From NCBI RefSeq assembly GCF_050587525.1, contig NZ_JBOBFT010000011.1:62001-126000 (forward strand): DNA of 64,000 bases, given 5' to 3'. The position numbers and the translations under genes were made by a program. The notes below the pieces were generated by a model. It saw only the letters and a list, made by a program, of their open reading frames with translations. It had not been told where the DNA came from and ran no database searches. Source of the DNA: Plantibacter sp050587525 (lineage in GTDB: Bacteria; Actinomycetota; Actinomycetes; Actinomycetales; Microbacteriaceae). Shown here piece after piece: positions 7,947-17,582 of this stretch; within the stretch, counting starts at the first letter, position 1; the number at the start of each line of letters is the position of its first letter.

Positions 7947-8789
7947 ATGAACTCGTATCGTCAGGCCGACTGGGACGCCAGCGTCGCGCATCCGTCGTCG
8001 GTCCACGCTCCCTACCTCATGGGCACCGGGGTCGTCACGGGCGACGACGGGCACTCCAGGCCCATCTCCCCGCCGCACACCCATCCGGATGCGATGCTCG
8101 CCTGGTGCTACCGCGGAACGGTCTGGGTGTACCTGCCCGACGCGATGTGGCGACTCGCGCCGGGGCAGGGCGTCTGGATCCCCGCGCACACACCGCACAC
8201 GACGCGGCACGAGAAGGATTCGACGGGCTGCTACACCTACATCCCCGACCCGTCGCTCATCGCTCCCGTGCCGGACATCGCCCGGGTGCTCGTGCCGCGC
8301 GCCGTGCAGGAGATGCTCCTGCACCTGGGCATCAACGACATGCCTGACGCGCTGCGGATCCGCATCCAGTCCGTGCTCATCGAGATGCTGCAGCAGCCGG
8401 GGGCGGAGGCGCCGGACGACTGGAGCGAGGTCCCGCTGCCGGCCGATGAACGTGTCCGTGCGCTCGTGCAGGCGGTCCTCACCGATCCGGGAGACCCTCG
8501 CACCGCCCGGGAGCTCTTCGCCGCCCACGGCCTGCATGAGCGAACGGTCCTCCGCGTGTTCAACACCGACATCGGAATGAGTTTCGGGCGGTGGCGCACC
8601 GGTGTCCGGATGACGCTCGCCGCGAGGCTCATCGTCGACGGAACGCCCATCGGTGCGGCCGCCAACCGATGCGGGTATGCCACGACGAGTGCGTTCTCCG
8701 CCGCTTTCAAGGATCGGTTCGGAACCACACCCAGACAGCACGTCACGCGGGTCCAGGCGGATCCGGCGCACCAGCTGTACTGGCGCTGA
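7947..8789 (+). CDS. AraC-family regulator with cupin sensor domain
   Basis: A 280-residue protein. The N-terminal cupin half has the HTHPDAMLAWCYRG and PGQGVWIPAHTPH motifs, with potential metal or ligand His residues. The C-terminal double HTH of AraC type has FAAHGLHERTVLRVF and the closing GYATTSAFSAAFKDRFGTTP. It lies directly upstream of the first siderophore operon, and a similar AraC gene stands by the second one. A role in siderophore-responsive activation is an inference from position only. Confidence 0.88.
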   Translation: MNSYRQADWDASVAHPSSVHAPYLMGTGVVTGDDGHSRPISPPHTHPDAMLAWCYRGTVWVYLPDAMWRLAPGQGVWIPAHTPHTTRHEKDSTGCYTYIPDPSLIAPVPDIARVLVPRAVQEMLLHLGINDMPDALRIRIQSVLIEMLQQPGAEAPDDWSEVPLPADERVRALVQAVLTDPGDPRTARELFAAHGLHERTVLRVFNTDIGMSFGRWRTGVRMTLAARLIVDGTPIGAAANRCGYATTSAFSAAFKDRFGTTPRQHVTRVQADPAHQLYWR

Positions 8790-8928
8790 GGTCGAGGCGA
8801 GGCCGCAGCGCGATCTCGACGGAAGGCATCTGCATCTCTCGCTGATTCGCCTCGGGCTGTCGGTTTTCCGACACAAGTCGTCTTTTCCACAACACTTGCG
8901 GCGTGCTGCGCGGCCTAGCATCGTTCTG

Positions 8929-8947
8929 TTAGGTGAGGTTTACCTAA
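8929..8947 (+). promoter_or_regulatory. DtxR/IdeR-type iron box
   Basis: TTAGGTGAGGTTTACCTAA closely matches the 19-bp DtxR/IdeR operator (TTAGGTTAGGCTAACCTAA). It lies 52 bp before the binding-protein start. Iron-loaded repressor should shut off the 9000-17547 operon here. Confidence 0.85.
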
Positions 8948-8999
8948 CTTCTCGCCGCGAGGTCGCGGCATCCTCCCCCCACTTCTCGTAAGGAGAACC

Positions 9000-10061
9000 A
9001 TGCCGCACGCTTTTGCGCGCCCGAAGACGCGTCGAGTCTCAGCGCTCGTCGCCGTAGCCGTCGCCGCCGTCCTCGCCATGACCGGATGCGCGTCCACCGG
9101 AGGCGACACGTCGTCCTCCGCCAGCGCCACCGACGGCGTCGTCATCAAGCACGCCCACGGATCGACCACGATCGCCGAGAAACCCAAGCGCATCGTCGCT
9201 CTGGGTTGGATGACACCGGACATCGTGGCAGCGCTCGGTGAGAACCCCGTGGGCATCGAGGAGGTCTGGGGCGCCGACGAGAGCGGCTACCAGCCCTGGT
9301 TCAAGGACTACGTCACCAAGGAATACGGCGACACCCCCGAGATCATCCCCTACGCCAAGGAAGGCCCGAACTACGAGGCGATCAAGGCGCTCAAGCCCGA
9401 CCTCATCCTCGGCCTGTACTCGGGCATCACCGACGTCGAGTACCAGCGCCTCACCGACATCGCCCCCACCGTCCCCTACATCAAGGGACCGTGGAACCCG
9501 GGCACCTGGGAGGACATGACGCGCACCGTCGGCACCGCGATGTGGGCGGACGACAAGGCAGAGGAACTCATCAGTGAGACCGAGGAGCAGATCTCGACGC
9601 TCGCCGGCGAACACCCAGAATTCACGGGAAAGACCTTCGTCTGGGGGCTCACGCTCAATGAGGGCGGCACGGACCTCGGCGTGTACCTCAACTACGACCC
9701 GCGCGTCCGCATCACCGAGGCGCTCGGCTTCACCTCCACCTCCGCGATGGACAGCTTCCTCTCGACCGCTGAAGGCGACAACTGGTACACGGGTGTCAGC
9801 CTCGAGAAGCTCTACGACGTGCAGGCCGACCTCTTCGCAGCCTGGGGCGCCAGCGCCGACGAGGGCACGTACACCGTCGAGAACAAGGTCGTGTCGCGAT
9901 GGGAGCCGATCGCCGCGAAGTCGTACGTGATCTACGGCGACGACGCTGAAGCATCCGCCATCAGCGCACCCACCGTGCTCTCGCTCAAGTACATCCTGCC
10001 GAAGTACGTCGACAACCTCGCAGCCGCGCTGCAGGGCGACCCGACGATCACCGGCAAGTGA
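9000..10061 (+). CDS. iron-siderophore ABC transporter, substrate-binding lipoprotein
   Basis: A 353-residue periplasmic-binding-type (cluster A-II, FepB/FhuD-like) lipoprotein. The signal peptide ends in the lipobox LAMTGC (Cys near residue 30). The mature part shows the family pattern KPKRIVALGWMTPDIVAALG, LKPDLILGLYSGI and a long inter-lobe helix. It should bind a ferric siderophore outside the membrane and hand it to the two FecCD permeases that follow. AAGGAG precedes the ATG and the iron box stands upstream. It ends in a GTGA overlap with the next gene. Confidence 0.93.
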   Translation: MPHAFARPKTRRVSALVAVAVAAVLAMTGCASTGGDTSSSASATDGVVIKHAHGSTTIAEKPKRIVALGWMTPDIVAALGENPVGIEEVWGADESGYQPWFKDYVTKEYGDTPEIIPYAKEGPNYEAIKALKPDLILGLYSGITDVEYQRLTDIAPTVPYIKGPWNPGTWEDMTRTVGTAMWADDKAEELISETEEQISTLAGEHPEFTGKTFVWGLTLNEGGTDLGVYLNYDPRVRITEALGFTSTSAMDSFLSTAEGDNWYTGVSLEKLYDVQADLFAAWGASADEGTYTVENKVVSRWEPIAAKSYVIYGDDAEASAISAPTVLSLKYILPKYVDNLAAALQGDPTITGK

Positions 10062-11188
10062 CGACCGAGGTGTCCAGGCCGACCCCGACGCCGGCCCGGC
10101 CGGTGCAGGGCGACGTCGTCGACGCCTCGAACACCGGCGCCCCGAGTGTCGATGCGGGGGGTCGTCGCGAACGCGGCGACGCCCCGCACCGCACCGGGGT
10201 GCGCGTGGTCGGGCTGATCGTCGCAGCCGTCGTGCTCGTGCTCACCGCGATCGCGTCGCTCGCGATCGGGAACCGCGGGATCGACCCGATGACGGTCCTG
10301 AACGCGCTGACCGACTATGACGACGCGAACCCGTTGCACCTCATGGTCCAGGAGCTCCGCGTCCCCCGGACCGTGCTCGGCATCGGGGTCGGAGCGGCGC
10401 TCGCCGTCTGCGGCGCGCTCATCCAGGCCTTCACCCGCAACCCGCTCGCCGACCCCGGCATCCTCGGCGTCAACGCGGGCGCCTCCTTCGCCGTGACGTT
10501 CGCCGTCGCCGTGCTCGGCCTCACGACGCCCGGCGCCTACGTGCCCTTCGCACTTCTCGGAGCGTTCGTCCTGACGGTGCTCGTCTACTTCCTCGGCTCG
10601 TTCGGCTCCTCCGGCGCCACCCCGATGAAGCTGACGCTCGCGGGCGTCGCCCTCGGCGCGACCTTCACCGGCTTCACGACGGCGATCGTCCTGCAGAACC
10701 GCAGCACCCTCGACGTCATGCGCTTCTGGGGCGTCGGGTCGATCGGCGGCCGGACGCTCGACCAGCTCGCCTGGGCGCTCTCGCTCATCGCCGTCGGGCT
10801 CGTCATCGGCCTGTTGTGCGCTCGCTCGCTCAACGCGATGGCGCTCGGCGACGACCTCGCCCAATCGCTCGGCGCCCGCGTCGGCGTGACCCGCATCATG
10901 GTCATCATCGCCGTCACCCTCCTCGCCGGAACGAGTGTCGCCGCCGCCGGCCCCATCGCATTCGTCGGCATCATGATCCCGCACGTCGTCCGCTGGTTCA
11001 CCGGCCCGGATCAACGCTGGGTCCTCGCGTACTCGATGATCATCGGGCCGATCTTCCTGCTGCTCGCCGACATCCTGGGGCGCGTCGCACTGCCCAACGG
11101 TGAACTGCGGGTCGGCATCATCACGGGCCTCCTGGGCGCCCCCGTCCTCGTGGCCCTCGTCCGACGGAAGCAGGTGAGCGGCCTGTGA
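10058..11188 (+). CDS. FecCD-family siderophore permease 1
   Basis: A 376-residue polytopic permease. The family hallmarks are LRVPRTVLGIGVGAALAVCG and QAFTRNPLADPGILGVNAGA near residues 105-145, plus the cytoplasmic coupling region FVGIMIPHVVRWFTG near 305. About 45 residues of polar N-terminus precede the first TM helix. GTG 10058 overlaps the binding-protein stop. It pairs with the next gene to form the channel of a type II ABC importer. Confidence 0.93.
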   Translation: MTTEVSRPTPTPARPVQGDVVDASNTGAPSVDAGGRRERGDAPHRTGVRVVGLIVAAVVLVLTAIASLAIGNRGIDPMTVLNALTDYDDANPLHLMVQELRVPRTVLGIGVGAALAVCGALIQAFTRNPLADPGILGVNAGASFAVTFAVAVLGLTTPGAYVPFALLGAFVLTVLVYFLGSFGSSGATPMKLTLAGVALGATFTGFTTAIVLQNRSTLDVMRFWGVGSIGGRTLDQLAWALSLIAVGLVIGLLCARSLNAMALGDDLAQSLGARVGVTRIMVIIAVTLLAGTSVAAAGPIAFVGIMIPHVVRWFTGPDQRWVLAYSMIIGPIFLLLADILGRVALPNGELRVGIITGLLGAPVLVALVRRKQVSGL

Positions 11189-12297
11189 GCATCGACGAAC
11201 GATCCGCGCCGACAGAACCCGCGCAGTTCGCAGCAGCTTCGCCGGCGGAGGAGGCGACGGTCGACTTCGGGCGCCGCAACGTCCGCATCGACACGGCGCG
11301 CATCGCCACGCTCATCCCCGTCCGTTCCGTCGTCGTGTGCGCGATCCTCATGGTCGTCATCATCGTCGCCGGCCTCGCATCGATGACGCTCGGCGCCTAC
11401 GACGTCGACTTCGGGGCCGTCGTCCGCGCGTTCTTCGACCCGGCCTCCGATCCGGACGTCCGGCAGGTCGTGCTCGAATGGCGGCTGCCGCGCGTCCTCT
11501 TCGCCGTGCTGTGCGGTGCGGCCCTCGCCCTCGCGGGCGGGATCTTCCAGTCGCTCACTCGGAACCCGCTCGGGTCACCGGACATCATCGGCTTCGGCAT
11601 CGGCGCGCAGTTCGGCGTGACGCTCATGATGGTCGTCCTCGAACTCAACACCTACATGTACAAAGCGGTCGGTGCGCTCGTCGGAGGCCTCGTCACGGCG
11701 CTGCTCGTCTACGTCCTCGCGAACAAGAACACGATGTCGTCGTTCCGGCTCATCATCGTCGGCATCGGCGTCTCCGCCGGCCTCGGATCGCTCACCTCGT
11801 GGATCCTCATCTCGGTGAGCGTGGAGAAGGCGATGATGGCGGCCACGTGGGGCGCGGGATCGATCGCGTCGCTCGGCTTCGATCAGCTCGTCCCCGCGGC
11901 GATCGTCTTCGCGATCGTGATGTTCGCGTCGCTGCCGCTCAATCGCACGCTCCCCGTCCTCGAGATGGGCGACGACGCGGCCACAGCGCTCGGGATCAGT
12001 CCCGGACGGACGCGGCTCGCGGCGATGGTGTTCGGCGTGGCACTCGTGGCGCTCGTCACGGCGGCCGCCGGCCCGATCTCGTTCATCGCCCTCGCGGCGC
12101 CGCAGATCTCCCAGCGGCTCACCCGGTCGAACACGCCCATGGGGACCTTGCCCGTGATGCTGACGGGTGCCGCCCTCGTGGTGGTCTCGGACATGGTCGC
12201 GCAGATCGTGGCGGTGCCCGTCGGCGTCGTGACGGTCTCCGTCGGCGGCCTCTACCTCGCCTGGCTCCTGGCCGCACAGTACGCGCGACGCACCTGA
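11185..12297 (+). CDS. FecCD-family siderophore permease 2
   Basis: A 370-residue FecCD permease, the heterodimer partner of the previous one. It shows LEWRLPRVLFAVLCGAALAL and FQSLTRNPLGSPDIIGFGIG near residues 100-140, and a FIALAAPQISQRLT coupling loop near 305. GTG 11185 overlaps the preceding TGA (GTGA). A polar 45-residue N-terminal tail precedes the TM core. Confidence 0.93.
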   Translation: MSIDERSAPTEPAQFAAASPAEEATVDFGRRNVRIDTARIATLIPVRSVVVCAILMVVIIVAGLASMTLGAYDVDFGAVVRAFFDPASDPDVRQVVLEWRLPRVLFAVLCGAALALAGGIFQSLTRNPLGSPDIIGFGIGAQFGVTLMMVVLELNTYMYKAVGALVGGLVTALLVYVLANKNTMSSFRLIIVGIGVSAGLGSLTSWILISVSVEKAMMAATWGAGSIASLGFDQLVPAAIVFAIVMFASLPLNRTLPVLEMGDDAATALGISPGRTRLAAMVFGVALVALVTAAAGPISFIALAAPQISQRLTRSNTPMGTLPVMLTGAALVVVSDMVAQIVAVPVGVVTVSVGGLYLAWLLAAQYARRT

Positions 12298-12367
12298 GCG
12301 GCGCACCTGACCGGCGATCCCGGCTTCGCCCGTTCGGCCCACGCATCCCGAAAGAACACAGGAACAC

Positions 12368-13156
12368 ATGACCGCTTCACTGCTCGCCCGTGACATCACG
12401 CTCGGCTACGGCGACACCCGCATCATCTCGGATCTGTCGTTGGAGGTGCCCGACAAGTCGTTCACGATCATCATCGGCCCGAACGCGTGCGGGAAGTCGA
12501 CGCTGCTGCGCGGGTTCGCCCGCCTCCTGAAGCCGTCGACGGGCGCCGTGCTGCTCGACGGCGCGGAACTCCGGACGCTCAAGCCGAAGGAGGCCGCCCG
12601 GAAGCTGGGGCTCCTGCCGCAGTCGTCGATCGCGCCGGACGGCATCACGGTCGCGGACCTCGTGGGGCGTGGCCGGTTCCCGCATCAGAACGCCTTGCGG
12701 ACGTGGAGTCGGGACGACGAGCGCGCCGTGTCAGAGGCGATGGCGGCCACAGGCACGACGGAACTGTCGCGTCGACTCGTCGACGAGCTCTCCGGCGGAC
12801 AGCGGCAGCGGGTCTGGGTGGCGATGGCGCTCGCTCAACAGACGGGCCACCTGCTCCTCGACGAGCCAACGACCTTCCTCGACATCGCCCACCAGATCGA
12901 CCTGCTCGAACTGTTCGCGGACCTGCATCGCAACGGGACCACCCTGGTCGCCGTGCTGCACGACCTCAACCACGCCGCACGGTACGCGACCCACCTCGTC
13001 GCGATGCGCGACGGAGCGATCGTGGCACAGGGCGATCCGCGTGAGATCATCACGGCGGAGCTCGTCGAGGCGGTCTACGACCTGCCGTGCAAGGTCATCA
13101 CCGACCCCGTCGCCGGCACCCCGCTGGTGCTCCCGCTCGGTCGGCGTCCGCAGTGA
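12368..13156 (+). CDS. iron-siderophore ABC transporter ATP-binding protein
   Basis: A 262-residue FepC-type ATPase with Walker A GPNACGKST (near residue 38), a Q-loop at LLPQSS, signature LSGGQRQRVWVAMAL, Walker B HLLLDEPTTFLD and the switch His in VLHDLNHAARYA. It lies 70 bp after permease 2 and powers the FecCD pair. Its stop overlaps the GTG of the next ABC gene (GTGA). Confidence 0.95.
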   Translation: MTASLLARDITLGYGDTRIISDLSLEVPDKSFTIIIGPNACGKSTLLRGFARLLKPSTGAVLLDGAELRTLKPKEAARKLGLLPQSSIAPDGITVADLVGRGRFPHQNALRTWSRDDERAVSEAMAATGTTELSRRLVDELSGGQRQRVWVAMALAQQTGHLLLDEPTTFLDIAHQIDLLELFADLHRNGTTLVAVLHDLNHAARYATHLVAMRDGAIVAQGDPREIITAELVEAVYDLPCKVITDPVAGTPLVLPLGRRPQ

Positions 13157-14805
13157 CCGTGACGACCACGACGCCCGGCCGGTTGTTCGGCATCGCGCTC
13201 TCGGCTCAGGGACGCGGCGTCGCGTTGACGGGGGCGACGCTGCTGCTGATGGTCCACTCGCTCGCGGAAGCGGCGATCCCGGTCATCATCGGCGTCACGA
13301 TCGACCGTGCCGTGCTGCCTTCGGATCCCGCAGCGCTCGGGCTCTGGCTCGGCGTCCTCGTCGGCGTCTTCCTCGTGCTGACGACCAGCTACCAGGCGGC
13401 GTCGAGGCTCATGGTCACGATCTACGGGTACGGCGAGCAGCATCTGCGCCAGCTCGCCCTGTCCCGGATCCTGCGGCCGCGACTGTCGCGCCGTTCGCTC
13501 ACTCCGGGGGAGGCGCTGACCTTCGTCACCTCCGACACCTACCGGGTCGCGGGCGTCGCGTGGTCCGTCGCCCAGCAGTGCGCGACGATCGCGGCCATCG
13601 CGGGGGCGGCTCTCGCGATGCTCGTGATCTCGCCGATCGCGACCATCGTGGTCTTCGGTGCGACGGTCGCCATGATGCTCGTGATGCGCGCGGTCTCACG
13701 CCCGCTCGAACGTCGCGGCCTCGCGGAGCAGGAGGCGGCGACGGAGGCGGGAGCGGTCGCCGCCGACTTCATGAGCGGGTTCCGCGTCCTGGTCGGGATG
13801 GGGGCACGCGGTGAGGCGGTGCGTCGATACGTCGCGGCGAGCGACACCTCACGGGTCGCAGCGACGACAGCCGGTCGTTCGTTGGCCGACTACGAAGCCG
13901 TCGCATCGACCCTGGCCGCGCTCACGACCACTGCGCTCGCCGGGATGTCCGCATGGTTCGCCGCCGACGGGCAGATCAGCATCGGCGAGCTCGTGACCGT
14001 GCTCGGCCTCGCGCAGTTCGTGAGCGGATCGCTCGCCTACGCGGGATCGTTCCCCTCCAACTGGATCCACAAGTTCGCATCGGCCAGGCGGCTCGCCGAG
14101 GTGATCAACGCGGAGGACCTCCTCGACGAGCCGGGGTCAGGGGGCGCCGTCGAGCGGCCGGCGGGGGTCGTGCTGTCCTTCCGTGCCGGGGCGAGCGACG
14201 ACGCACACGCCCGCATCGACGTCCGCGACGGCGAATTACTCGGCATCCGTCCAGCGGACAGCGACGCCGCGCGCGAGTTGTCCCGCCGCCTCGGCATGCG
14301 ATCGCACGTCTCCCGCGGCACCGTCAGCGTGCTCATCGACGGCGCCCAACGTGACCTGCTCGACCTCGACCCCGTGGACTACCGGAACCGTGTCGCATCG
14401 ATGCCGCACCGCCAGACCATCGTGAGCGGCACCCTCGGCGAGGCCGTGCGAGGGCGCGGCTCGACCGAGCCTCCGCGGCAGGAGCTCGTCGACATCGCTG
14501 CGCTCCACGACACCATCGGCCAGGTCGGCGGGTGGGACGCGCAGGTGGGCGAAGCGGGCAGGCGCCTGTCCGGCGGGCAGCGGCAGCGCATCGGGCTCGC
14601 CAGAGGCCTGCACAGCGACGCCGACGTGCTCGTCCTCGACGAACCGACTTCCGCCGTCGACGCGGTCACGGAGGCGCACATCGCCGAAGCGCTCGCCGCG
14701 TACGGTCGGACGACGATCGTGATCACGACCTCGCCCGTCCTCCTGGCGGCGTGCGATCGGGTCATCGAGATGGCCGCTGACGAAACGGATTCCGCACATG
14801 GGTGA
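13153..14805 (+). CDS. ABC half-transporter (exporter fold) with lost Walker A
   Basis: A 550-residue half-transporter: six TM helices, then a nucleotide-binding domain. The NBD keeps the signature LSGGQRQRIGLARGL (LSGGQ 472-476) and Walker B VLVLDEPTSAVD (D496, E497). Where a P-loop should be it reads GELLGIRPADSDAAREL (360-376), so the GxxGxGKS/T motif is absent. Its partner, the next gene, has the opposite defect. Neighbours suggest an IrtAB/YbtPQ-like siderophore importer with exporter fold, though export is possible. GTG 13153 was chosen for its GTGA overlap. It carries a rare TTA Leu codon at 14236. Confidence 0.88.
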   Translation: MTVTTTTPGRLFGIALSAQGRGVALTGATLLLMVHSLAEAAIPVIIGVTIDRAVLPSDPAALGLWLGVLVGVFLVLTTSYQAASRLMVTIYGYGEQHLRQLALSRILRPRLSRRSLTPGEALTFVTSDTYRVAGVAWSVAQQCATIAAIAGAALAMLVISPIATIVVFGATVAMMLVMRAVSRPLERRGLAEQEAATEAGAVAADFMSGFRVLVGMGARGEAVRRYVAASDTSRVAATTAGRSLADYEAVASTLAALTTTALAGMSAWFAADGQISIGELVTVLGLAQFVSGSLAYAGSFPSNWIHKFASARRLAEVINAEDLLDEPGSGGAVERPAGVVLSFRAGASDDAHARIDVRDGELLGIRPADSDAARELSRRLGMRSHVSRGTVSVLIDGAQRDLLDLDPVDYRNRVASMPHRQTIVSGTLGEAVRGRGSTEPPRQELVDIAALHDTIGQVGGWDAQVGEAGRRLSGGQRQRIGLARGLHSDADVLVLDEPTSAVDAVTEAHIAEALAAYGRTTIVITTSPVLLAACDRVIEMAADETDSAHG

Positions 14806-16660
14806 GTTCAGGGGCGAAGCGCTCCCGGACACGACGCTGCCGATCGCCACGGGCGCCCATGTGCGCGCCGTGGTCCTCGCGCTCCTCCGCCGTCATCGAG
14901 GGAGGTCGGCGGCCGTCGCCGTCCTGTTCCTCCTGGCCTCCGGCCTCGGACTCGTGATGCCGGCCTGCCTCGGGCGGATCGTCGACGCCGTCGCCTCCGA
15001 TGCGGGATTCCCGACGATCGCCGGCTGGGTGGCGGGCGCCGGCGTCGGTGCGATCGCCGCGGCCGGCGTGACCCTGTGGGGGATGCGCGTGCTGACGGCG
15101 CTCGTCCAGGACACGCTCGCGAGCCTCCGGGAGGACGTCTTCGCCTCGGCGATGCGCCTGCCCGTGAGCACCGTCGACGACGGCGAGAGCGCCGACCTGC
15201 TGTCCCGGGTGACCGGCGACGTCGACGCGGTCGCGGAGGCGGGCGGGAACGTCGTGCCGACGCTGTTGTCCGCGGCGTTCGCGATCGCCGTCTCCCTCGT
15301 CGCGTTGACCGCGCTCGATCCCTGGTTGGCGGTCGCCGGCATCGCCAGCGTCCCCTTCTACGTGCTCGGCACGCGCGCGTTCCTGCGACGCTCGCGGGTC
15401 GTCTTCCGCGAGGTGCGCGCGCGTGAAGCGGCTCGCAGCCAGGCCGTGATCGAGGCCGTCGAGGGCATGGAGACGCTCACGGCTCTCAACGAGCAGTCTC
15501 ACGCGCTCGAGCTGGTGCGGAGTCGGGCCGAGGACTCGATCCGCGTCCAGATCGAGGGCGTCCGGCTGCGCAACCGGCTGTTCCGCTGGATCAACGGGGG
15601 AGAGGCGGTCGGGCTGGCAGCGCTCCTCGCCACCGGGTTCGTCCTACACCTGAACGGTGCGATCACGATCGGGATGGTCACCACGGCCGCGCTCGTCTTC
15701 CACCGCCTGTTCGATCCGATCGGCCAGCTCATCTTCGGGCTCGACGACATCCAGCGGGCGGTGATCGGTCTCGCCAGACTCGTCGGCGTCATCCGACTCG
15801 CGCCTGCCGATACGACGGCTGCGGCTGCGGGCGTGGGCGTCGGTTCCGTCACGCCCGAGGCCGACGCCGACGCCGAGGCCGCGCCCCGCACCGCCCCCGC
15901 CCGTGTTCGGACCGGCATCTCCTTGCGAGGCGTCGGCTTCCACTATCCGACGACCGGCCGCGGTGTGAGCGGCGTGACCCTGCGGGTCGATCCCGGAACC
16001 ACGGCGGCCCTCGTCGGGACGTCCGGTTCCGGCAAGAGCACGCTCGCCCGGGTCATCGCGGGGCATCACCCGCCCACCTCCGGAGAGCTCAGCCTCGACG
16101 ACCCGGGCACGACCCCGTATTACATCTCGCAGGAGCTCCACCACTTCCGCGGCAGCGTCGTGGACAACATGCGGCTCGCCGTCCCCGATGCGAGCCACGA
16201 CGAGATCGATGCGGCGCTGCGAGCCGTCGGCGCCGACTGGGCCGTGACCTCGATGCGATCCACCGATGGCGCGGCACGCGAATCCGCGGACCGCTCGGGC
16301 GTCCCGCTGGACGAAGGCCGCATCCAGCAGCTGGCCGTTGCACGGGCGCTCCTCGCCGATCCCGCCGTCGTCATCCTCGACGAGGCGACCGCCGACGTCG
16401 GGCTGCAGCATCGCGACGTCGTCGAGGAGGCGATCACCCGGCTCCGTCACGATCGCACGGCCGTCCTCATCGCGCATCGACTGCAGCAGGCGGCGACCGC
16501 GGATCAGATCGTGGTCTTCGCCGACGGCGAGGCGACGCAGCAGGGGACGCACGAACAGCTCATCGCCGCCGAGGGGCCGTACCGGAGCTTCTGGCTCGCC
16601 CAGACGCGCAACGACGTTCTCCCCACCGACCCCACCACCCCAGAACCGGAGACCCCGTGA
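14798..16660 (+). CDS. ABC half-transporter (exporter fold) with degenerate signature
   Basis: A 620-residue half-transporter with an N-terminal six-TM domain, an Ala/Pro-rich linker (about 345-372) and a C-terminal NBD. Walker A GTSGSGKST is intact (K413) and Walker B VVILDEATAD is intact (E529), as is the AHR switch. The ABC signature is LDEGR (504-508) instead of LSGGQ. Paired with the preceding gene it gives one complete composite ATP site and one doubly dead site. ATG 14798 overlaps the previous gene by 8 bp. The siderophore-interacting reductase follows directly, as expected for an IrtAB-like system. Confidence 0.9.
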   Translation: MGEFRGEALPDTTLPIATGAHVRAVVLALLRRHRGRSAAVAVLFLLASGLGLVMPACLGRIVDAVASDAGFPTIAGWVAGAGVGAIAAAGVTLWGMRVLTALVQDTLASLREDVFASAMRLPVSTVDDGESADLLSRVTGDVDAVAEAGGNVVPTLLSAAFAIAVSLVALTALDPWLAVAGIASVPFYVLGTRAFLRRSRVVFREVRAREAARSQAVIEAVEGMETLTALNEQSHALELVRSRAEDSIRVQIEGVRLRNRLFRWINGGEAVGLAALLATGFVLHLNGAITIGMVTTAALVFHRLFDPIGQLIFGLDDIQRAVIGLARLVGVIRLAPADTTAAAAGVGVGSVTPEADADAEAAPRTAPARVRTGISLRGVGFHYPTTGRGVSGVTLRVDPGTTAALVGTSGSGKSTLARVIAGHHPPTSGELSLDDPGTTPYYISQELHHFRGSVVDNMRLAVPDASHDEIDAALRAVGADWAVTSMRSTDGAARESADRSGVPLDEGRIQQLAVARALLADPAVVILDEATADVGLQHRDVVEEAITRLRHDRTAVLIAHRLQQAATADQIVVFADGEATQQGTHEQLIAAEGPYRSFWLAQTRNDVLPTDPTTPEPETP

Positions 16661-17547
16661 AGATCCACCGCGGCATCGTCAGCAGCACCATCCAGCTCAC
16701 CCCGCATCTCGTCCGCGTCACGCTCGGCGGCGATGGCGTCGCCGACTTCCTGAGCACGGGCGTCGGCGACGAGTACGTGCGCGTCTTCTTCCCGCACGGC
16801 GACGATCCGACCGATGTCTCGCTGCCCGTGCCGGAGGGCGACTGGTGGACGTGGCCTGTGGACGCGCCGGAAGCGCCGATGCGCACGTACACGATCAGCG
16901 GCGTGCGTCCCGACGACGGCGAGCTGGACATCGATTTCGTAGTCCACCCGGCCGGTGTCGCTGGGCCGTGGGCAGCACGGGCGAAGCCTGGTCACGTCCT
17001 CGGCTTCAACGCTCCGACGAGCCTCTACGACCCGCCGGCGGAGACGACGTGGCAGGTGCTCGTCTCGGATCTGACCGGGCTGCCGGCCATCGCGCGCATC
17101 GCTGCGGACATCCCGGACGGTGTCCGGACTCGCGTCGTCGTCGAAGCGTCCGACGAGTCGGATCGGATCCCGCTGGCCGTCGGGGAGCACGTCGAGGTCA
17201 CCTGGGTCACGGGTGGCAACGGTCGTGGCCCGAGCGCGCTCGGTCAGGTGGTGCGGAGCATCGTGGACAGCCGTCTGCCGCTCGACGAGGGCTACATCTG
17301 GGTCGCGGGGGAGACCGTCGCCCTGCGCGATGTGCGCAAGTACCTGCGTCGTGAGCTGCGGCTTCCGTCCACACGGTTCAAAGTCGTCGGCTACTGGACG
17401 CCGATCGACGACTGGGACTCGAAGTACGCTGCGCTCCCTGAGGCCGTGCAACGTGAACTCGATGCCATGTGGACCGCAGAGCCCGACGCCGAGCCGGAGG
17501 ACACGCAGCTCCGCTTCGAGTCGCGTCTCGATCAGCTGGGACTGTAG
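16657..17547 (+). CDS. siderophore-interacting protein (ferric-siderophore reductase)
   Basis: A 296-residue SIP-family flavoprotein. The FAD-binding barrel carries the APMRTYTISG motif (near residue 75) and VHPAGVAGPWAARAKPG (near 100). The C-terminal NAD(P)H-type lobe ends with YIWVAGETVALRDVRKYLR and GYWTPIDDWD. It should reduce Fe(III)-siderophore in the cytosol to release iron, completing the pathway of the operon. GTG 16657 overlaps the transporter stop (GTGA). In mycobacterial IrtA the equivalent domain is fused to the transporter; here it is separate. Confidence 0.93.
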   Translation: MKIHRGIVSSTIQLTPHLVRVTLGGDGVADFLSTGVGDEYVRVFFPHGDDPTDVSLPVPEGDWWTWPVDAPEAPMRTYTISGVRPDDGELDIDFVVHPAGVAGPWAARAKPGHVLGFNAPTSLYDPPAETTWQVLVSDLTGLPAIARIAADIPDGVRTRVVVEASDESDRIPLAVGEHVEVTWVTGGNGRGPSALGQVVRSIVDSRLPLDEGYIWVAGETVALRDVRKYLRRELRLPSTRFKVVGYWTPIDDWDSKYAALPEAVQRELDAMWTAEPDAEPEDTQLRFESRLDQLGL

Positions 17548-17582
17548 ACGGACTGATCCGCCCGGTTCTCTAGGCTGGCTCC

